Below, piece by piece: positions 58,183 through 64,000 of a stretch of DNA of 64,000 nt. The DNA comes from Mytilus edulis (lineage: Eukaryota > Mollusca > Bivalvia > Mytilida > Mytilidae), in the NCBI RefSeq assembly GCF_963676685.1, contig NC_092355.1:58563613-58627612 (forward strand), given 5' to 3'. Below the pieces are notes generated by a model. That model saw nothing but the letters and a program-made list of their open reading frames with translations. It did no database searches and was not told the DNA's origin. Position numbers and translations under genes: made by a program. Every line of letters starts with the position of its first letter. Within the stretch, counting starts at the first letter, position 1.

Positions 58183-58353
58183 GTGCTGATTGCTTTTTGG
58201 TCAACTGCTTCTACTGCAGAGAGACGAACTTGTGCTATACATTGGAACCGCCAATCAAAGCATATGTTTTAAATGAAGATTGCGTGTATCCAGAAAGTGG
58301 GCTCATGCGTTTCGATTCTGATATAAAACAAGATTACCTAAAGTTTGTTACTG
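58183..58353 (+). CDS. Orphan lectin exon 2 (C-type lectin first half), intact
   Basis: It is exactly 171 bp like the exon 2 of the complete copies, with acceptor TTTTTGTAG and donor CTG|GTAATA, phase 1 on both sides, and no stop. The product reads ADCFLVNCFYCRETNLCYTL, then EPPIKAYVLNEDCVYPESGL, then MRFDSDIKQDYLKFVTG. It has two extra cysteines compared with its paralogs (NCFYC for NFFYY). No matching exon 1 was found between the pseudogene and the array, and no exon 3 before the next copy at 59784. It may be a stranded exon of a rearranged copy or an alternative exon for a neighbouring gene; symmetric phase 1-1 would allow inclusion. Coding potential is clear; use in a transcript is unproven. 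Confidence 0.72.
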
Positions 58354-58385
58354 GTAATAACGACATGAAAAAAACCTACACGTCA

Positions 58386-58590
58386 TAAATCGTTATGCGT
58401 CCAAAGCGCTATTTTGCCTTTACCTTCAACTCCAGAGCAGAATATTTAAAAGCCAAAGATTCAAAATACCAAAAAGTTACTAAGGATGACTGGGGGTCTA
58501 CCTCAAACTTGAAATCTAAAATAGCAGATAGCCATTGGTCTGTATCTCTCTTAAAACGTGCAAATTTTCAGAGTATATATAGTATGTGAT
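58386..58590 (+). repeat. Sequence conserved after exon 2 in two lectin copies
   Basis: ATGCGTCCAAAGCGCTATTT ... AGAGCAGAATATTTAAAAGC ... CAAAAAGTTACTAAGG matches 47602-47705 after the exon 2 remnant, and more weakly the repeats at 6275 and 6595. A 64-codon frame is open here but broken in the other copy. It is probably part of a dispersed repeat. Confidence 0.45.
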
Positions 58591-58869
58591 TCATGTGTAA
58601 GACTTTTCATATTGATATAAAAAAAGTATGTGTATTGTATTCTATCAGGCTGTATTATAAAAAAGTACATAAAGTTTTTGTTTGGATTACTTTGGCACAT
58701 AAGGGGAGAGAACTCAGATAGAGTATTTTTTGATATAATGTGTTGATATTGTTGCAAGAAGAAGACGAACCCAGTGAGCTCCTCTCTTGACTTTCTTATC
58801 TTTAAAAAATAATATAAAAGTTGTTTTTTTCATATTCTATATATCTTAACATTATAAGATGTCTAAAAA

Positions 58870-59090
58870 AAAATAAGATATGGTACGATTGCCCATAAGA
58901 TAACTTTCAACAAGTGACCAACATGACACAAACATTAACAACTATAGGTCACCGTACGGCCTTCAATAATGAGCAAAGCCCATCTCGCATAGTCACCTAT
59001 AAAAGGCCCCGAAATGACAATGTAAAACAAGCCCAACGAGAAAACTAATGGCCTTATTTTTGTACAAAAATGAATAACATAGTGGCAAAA
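58870..59090 (-). repeat. Retroelement/SINE-like tail
   Basis: ACATTAACAACTATAGGTCA, CCTTCAATAATGAGCAAAGC, CACCTATAAAAGGCCCCGAA and AACGAGAAAACTAATGGCCT form the best-preserved copy in the window of a tail also traced at 40340, 41105 and 41860. No coding sequence is seen. Confidence 0.65.
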
Positions 59091-59279
59091 TGCAGTTTTT
59101 GGCTTATGTCTTTTTATCAAAGCATTTAATGCAAATCTGGAAGATTAAAAAATGGTCATCAGGTGGAGATCTATCTGTCCGGAAATTTTTAGAACCATCA
59201 GACAACCACTTGTTGGGTTGCTGTAACATTAAAATAACAAAATTGAAATCAATTGTTATATATCAGTTTACGATATAAA

Positions 59280-59783
59280 ATGATCATTTTGCTTTTGTGT
59301 TTTTCTATCTCGAGAATTGTGCAACCTTCAATATCATCAGTATACAACTACTGAAAGGAGTGTAATTATAGAAAAAAAGTGTTTTGATAACTTGAACATA
59401 TAAAGTACTATCAGGAGACCGGTCTTTTAGATTAGTTGAAATTTAAAGAGATATTTATACCCTAAATGGGAGATCTTAAATATCGTTCGTGGATAATTGT
59501 TTCAGCTCTTGCATGAATAAAATATAATTTAATTTATTTTGCAGACGACAATGATAAATTGAAACATAACCGCATATGATATAAGTTACACAATACCAAG
59601 GGCTCAAACTGTTAACAAAGAAAATATTTTCAATAAAAAAAGATTCGATTAATTAAAAGGTGAAACAGACAAATCAACATATAATAGGTCAACATATAAC
59701 GTCAGCTCATAGTAACCACATAATTATTCGAAGTACAAACAATTGAAGTCAATCATAGAAGAGAACTTTGTGAACTGATACGA
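59280..59783 (+). promoter_or_regulatory. Upstream region of the third lectin copy
   Basis: It is homologous to 6725-7224 almost throughout (CTTTTGTGTTTTTCTA, GAATTGTGCAACCTTCAATA, AGACCGGTCTTTTA), so about 500 bp of 5' flank was duplicated with the gene. The CRE-like site is TAACGTCA (59697-59704). The blocks CATAGTAACCACATAATTAT and AACAATTGAAG just before the start are kept in both. Confidence 0.5.
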
Positions 59784-62700
59784 ATGGATATATCTATCAT
59801 ATGTCTATGTATGCATACGATGTTCGTTGCTGTCCATAGTGAATCAAGAATTAAATTGATCTCAGCGCACTATAAACCTGAATATGACAACAACTATGAA
59901 GTAGAGAACGCCATTGACACCTATCGTGTTAGGTCTGTAGGGCTATGCGGTATAAAATGTATGTCAAATGCGCGTTGTTTGTCTTTCTTCTACAACAATC
60001 TTACAGGAATGTGCATTTTACACTCAGATCCGTTTACCTATACTGTGATGTCATCTTCAGCAAAAGGTTGGAAATTTTACCTTTCACAGGAACGTAAGTC
60101 TACATATAGCTACAAATCTTCTATATTTTCTTTAGTTTACAGAATTTTAATCCTATTACCGATACTGAGTGTATCAACAAGCATTGAGTTTTTCTTCCCG
60201 TGAGTACCATGAGCTAAGTAGTCTGTATTTCTGTGTTAACATGAATTATCTTTGTTAAGATTATATTAAAATCAACTGTTGGCAATCATTTTTTTTTTCG
60301 AAATATTAAGTAATGTCAACTCCAATGTTGAGCACAAGGGGTTTTTCAACTTTTTACTTTATTTGGCCTTTTAACGTTATTTTATTCGAGTGTATACTGG
60401 TGAGTCTTTTTGAAGACAAAAAGCACAAGTGATGTAAAGCATAACATGATCTTTGTATCTATGATAAGTTTATTCATAAAGGGTATTAATGTATTATATA
60501 TATAGTCAACAAAAACGGACGGACAATCTTCTCCAGACATGAATTTCTATTAACAATGTTTATGTTCTAGACAATATGAGTACTAGTATATGGACCATGC
60601 ACAGATACTCATATGGTCCGACCATACGCTTATGTCGACCATATGAGAATATAATTGTTTAATTGTTAACCGGCCAGGCCATAGGCGTATTTGGTTTTGT
60701 AAAATTATTCTTAGTAAATGCTTTTAATTCTATCTTCCTCCACATGAATACACAACTTGTTCTTCTAACAAAAACTGACAAAAGATACAAACTTAAATTG
60801 TTTATCTTTTACAAATTAGTTGAATCTTTAAATAATAAGGAGATGAATATCAACCAACATTAGAGACTTATCATTTTTAACCTGGGAGGGGGAGGGGGGC
60901 TGGTCAAAATGCAGGGGGGATCAAGTTTTTTTCTGTAAGTGGAAAAGGGGGGTTCAATTTTTAGAAATTCAAAGAGTGGAGATCATTTTTTTTGCAAATG
61001 GAAGTAAATAGTTTGCATTCTTCAAGAGACAAAATGTTAAGAAGAACATTACAAAAATCAAATAATTATATATTTTTACCATCATTGATCAAATTTATTT
61101 CATTACCATATATTATAATAATTTGTGTCCTGTATACATGGTATATGTACTGATTAAATTAGTTCACTGATCACACATCAATATAACCCTCAGCACCTAA
61201 AAGCTTAACAGTTAAAAAGTCAAACACGTCAGACTCATCTCCTGTACCTTGCATTTCAAGAGCTTCGTAAGAGTCTGATTCGGCTTGATTTTGATTTTCA
61301 TCTGACTTTTGAAGCCCATAAGAGTTTGGCATGATTTTTTATTGTAAACATTATTCCAAACATAAACTGCTTCCGTTGTAAACGAAAATCTAAAGTAGCG
61401 AGGTTTTTTTAAAGCTGCCAATTTTTTCTTGGTCGAATTGATTTGAATATATATTTGTCTGGTTATTTCAAGTAAAACTGCCATGTTGTTTCATACTCAC
61501 TAACTAAGCTTATTAGTTTAAGAGAAAATAAGTATGAATTAAAACAAAATCTACGATTTGTGTATAATTTCTTCAAAAGAAATCCAAATTACACTGCATC
61601 ATGAAAGAATATAGTTTTAACTAATAAATTCACCAACAAATGATCATATATTTATCTAAGCTGCATACAAACAGTTGAATTTGATCCAAAGTTGATTAAC
61701 ACTACTAAATGTACATTTTTGTTTTCATTACAAGATCCTTTTGGGTTCAATTATACTTCCCATTCCCTCAAAAGTTGTACTTTTTAGGCCAAAACATTTG
61801 TTGGGGTTACTTACACTAGACATGCTAGACCAAATGTGAGATATGTGACAGTAAATGAGTAAATGATTCGTTCAAGCTGAATGAACTATCCATATATAAG
61901 TCTACCAATTCCATTGAGCTTTCAATATATAGCCATAAGTAAACTTAAGTTTACGAAGCGTTTAAGAAAGAGGTATATATATAACAGATCCCTTTTTATA
62001 CTAAATAAAGTGTTGTTACTGTTTTTAAAAACATATACTTTTTACTGTATTTATTTTCTCCAAAACTGCCGAACAAGTGTTGTTTTTAGCCCAATATGGG
62101 TAATTAGTGACAAAAACGTAAGAAAAAGCATCCCAAAGCACAGGTTATGGCTTACGCTACCTACATATATTTCTTGGAAGAGCCCTATTTCAAGGCAACT
62201 TTCCCTCAAATATATTTTTGAGACTCATTCCAATGAGAACTTTTCATGTTTGCAATATTTCCGTGAAATAACATGACAAGTGTTTTCTATTTTAAAATGT
62301 TTAGTTAATCACAGAACAGTATATGATATCTAATATATATGTTCCTGCTTTAATATAGAAGGGATCACATTTTTTTTAAATGTTTTTAAGGGGGGATCAA
62401 ATAAAAAAAGTGAAATATTAGTTGGGATCAAGAAAATTTTATATGTTTGATTTCAAAATGACCAGCCCCCCTCCCAGGTAAATAATGATAAGTCCCTTAG
62501 TATATCTGCTATCTTGCTTCGCCGGGGTCATTACAGAACGCATCGTGTGAATTTGTGTATTTAAAATAATACAAAAATCATTTATACAAATTGTGTTATT
62601 ATGTGTTTCTATAGGAAAACAACATATCGGTATCCTTTTGATCAAATCTAAAAACCAAAATTAATGACAAACGCGATGATTTTAATTTTCCTATAGTCAA

Positions 62701-64000
62701 CTTTCTATGTCTGTGTAGCAACATCCCAGCGGCACCAGCATATGGAGTATATGTGTCTCAATTGATAAGTTACTCTAGAACTAGCTCAAAGTACGTTGAT
62801 TTTGTTGAACGAGGAATACTGCTTTCTCAAAAGTTGCTAAGACAGGGCTATGAATCAATCAAGTTGAGGTCATTACTCAAGAAATTTTACGGTCACCATA
62901 ATGAGCTGATTGGCCATTATGACAAAAGTGTGTCAGAAATCATATCTGATATTCTTCCTCAGTCATATAACCTTCCATCATTACCGAACTGAACAAAGAA
63001 ATAACACGACGGGTGCCGTATACGGTACAGGAAATGCTAACCCATCCGGAGCACCTGATTTCACTCACGGTTTTTTTGGAGTTCGTGTTTTTTCTTAATT
63101 ATTATTATTGATAACTGTTGATGTAAATATCCTTTAGTTTTATTAGTCTTAGTTTACTCCTTGGTTTTGATTATTATTGTCTAAATACAAAACTAATAAT
63201 ACGTAAATACATATTAATTAGTAAGAGATATAAAATGAACAGTTCGTTCAATATCGTTTCCACGATGACTTTTACATGGTCTGTTGAGCATAGTCCTGTC
63301 TCAGTAACAATGTTCTGTAACTAACTTACCTACTTTTTAACCACTGGACAGTAAAACAAAATAAACAGCTATATTTGAAATGTTGAAATATTCGAGGTAC
63401 ATGACATAAATAAGACATTCGGTGACTAGACGGGAAAATATCATTGTAACCAGGATTTGTAAGTGGTACACAATTTGATCTTTACGTGTTGATGAAAACT
63501 CCTCATATACCTCTATTCATGATATTAGACTGGACATTTTTTTCTAATTTAAGAATTATTTCAGCTATAAGTGTTTCGTTCTATTATTTGGTATTTACAG
63601 TGAATAAATATTTTACCAGGTGCCGGTCGCTGTTTGGTCAACTTCTTCTACTACAGAGAACTTGACTTGTGTTATAAATTCGAACCACCAATTCAAGTAT
63701 CCGTTTTTCATACCGATGTTGTGTGTCCAGCAATTGAACCCATGCGCATCGATTCTGATGAAAGACAAGATTATGTCAAGCTTGTAACAGGTAATAAAGA
63801 CCTTGAAACCCTTACCAAGTCTCCCTAAAACCTTGGTGTTTTATAAAGGGATATGACAACACTATTAACGTGTATTGAAATAAGCCCCGCTTACTAGCCT
63901 TATTTGGAATATAAATGGTCTCCACAAGTTTGTGTGTAACCAATCGTAGTCCTAGAAATGTATAGGAGGTGAGATAAACTTACATTCATTTTGAGGAAAC
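59784..64000 (+). CDS. PAN/Apple + C-type lectin gene, third copy, partial
   Basis: Exon 1 is 59784-60093 (310 bp, donor GAAC|GTAAGT) and exon 2 is 63620-63790 (171 bp, acceptor TTTTACCAG, donor ACAG|GTAATA). Lengths and phases equal those of the complete copy at 7225, and no stop is present. Exon 1 gives a signal peptide (ISIICLCMHTMFVAVHS) and a PAN/Apple-like domain with the same cysteines (CGIKC, ARC, GMC). Exon 2 gives RCLVNFFYYRELDLCYKFEP ... VVCPAIEPMRIDSDERQDYV. Exon 3, expected about 1 kb downstream, is outside the window. The intron is enlarged by a Harbinger-like element (60863-62496) and an RT fragment (62656-63179), both absent from the paralog. As far as seen, this copy is intact and could be functional. 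Confidence 0.82.
60350..60480 (+). repeat. Decayed hammerhead-type repeat, paralog of 7800-7890
   Basis: CTGGTGAGTC (60397) ... GAAGACAAAAAGCACAAGTG is the same relic as in the first copy's intron 1, at the same place relative to exon 1. The insertion therefore predates the gene duplication. Confidence 0.55.
60863..62496. mobile_element. Harbinger-like transposon with TTA target duplication
   Basis: TTA flanks both sides (60860-60862 and 62497-62499). The ends read GAGACTTATCATT and, as reverse complement, GGGACTTATCATT, each followed by ACCTGGGAGGGGG and GGGCTGGTCA. The uninterrupted paralog CAACCAACATTAGTACATCT at 8605-8620 is the empty site. A 3-bp TTA/TAA duplication is characteristic of PIF/Harbinger. 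Two frames (61484-61212 minus, 61881-62276 plus) show no recognisable transposase motif, so it is probably non-autonomous at 1634 bp. Confidence 0.82.
62656..63179 (+). pseudogene. RT retroelement fragment, C-terminal piece plus tail
   Basis: The plus strand reads NDKRDDFNFPIVNF, then NIPAAPAYGVYVSQLISYSR, then KLLRQGYESIKLRSLLKKFY and SVSEIISDILPQS, and stops at 62990. The motif order equals that of the fragment at 852-1399. TCTAAAAAC before and TCTAAATAC after (62647 and 63180) suggest a 9-bp target duplication with one mismatch; the paralogous intron near 8760 has no insert. The upstream RT palm is missing. Confidence 0.75.

Noticed and set aside
61881..62276. 131-codon frame within the Harbinger-like element
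   Set aside because: No DDE or Myb-like motif could be recognised; kept only as a remark in the element entry.

Overview
The window looks like AT-rich, repeat-dense nuclear DNA from a bivalve mollusc, most likely a mussel (Mytilus type). The reasons are split genes with GT-AG introns of 1-4 kb, a lectin-like receptor family, and several short dispersed repeats typical of mussel genomes: the tail around 'TTTTAGCCATGG...CCCTCTGGTATCTTTC', the 'ACCAAATGACACAGAAATTA' tail, and the hammerhead-bearing 'CACTGATGAGTC...GACGAAACGCGCG' repeat. There is no prokaryotic gene organisation and no CRISPR. Most listed short open frames are chance or repeat-derived; real coding sequence is in short exons.

Host genes. 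(1) A small family of secreted PAN/Apple plus C-type-lectin genes, all on the + strand. One copy is complete and intact (7225-10556, three exons, 236 residues). One is a pseudogene (about 42696-49850) with a frameshifted exon 1, an almost deleted exon 2, and an exon 3 carrying a stop and a transposon. One is an orphan but intact exon 2 (58183-58353). One is intact as far as it is seen (exon 1 at 59784, exon 2 at 63620) and runs off the right edge. (2) On the - strand, the 3' end of a single-pass membrane receptor gene: an Ig-like exon (23468-23664), a transmembrane exon (21590-21702) and a cytoplasmic-tail exon (17398-17768), with matching splice phases.

Layout. 1-1400: reverse-transcriptase (RT) relic. 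2598-6117: 64-bp satellite in two large blocks. 6250-6660: retrozyme-like fragment. 7.2-10.7 kb: intact lectin gene. 12.6-13.3 kb: short 66-bp minisatellite. 13.5-14.1 kb: a repeat whose inverted copy is at 38.9-39.5 kb. 17.4-23.7 kb: Ig receptor, with tandem hammerhead units in an intron. 25.6-29.1 kb: DNA transposons and a LINE relic. 34.8-36.1 kb: Penelope-like element with GIY-YIG endonuclease. 37.7 kb: near-intact hammerhead ribozyme. 41.2-44.1 kb: two hAT-type elements with 8-bp target duplications. 42.7-49.9 kb: lectin pseudogene. 52.4-53.0 kb: ~130-bp tandem repeat. 53.95-57.92 kb: ~60 copies of the 66-bp minisatellite, next to the orphan exon. 59.8 kb to the end: third lectin gene, holding a Harbinger-like element and an RT relic.

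The paralogous lectin introns act as mutual empty-site controls, so several transposon insertions can be read off directly. They also show that the 66-bp array differs from about 1 to about 60 copies between paralogous positions. All functional assignments rest on reading the sequence and on recalled family features; no database search was run.
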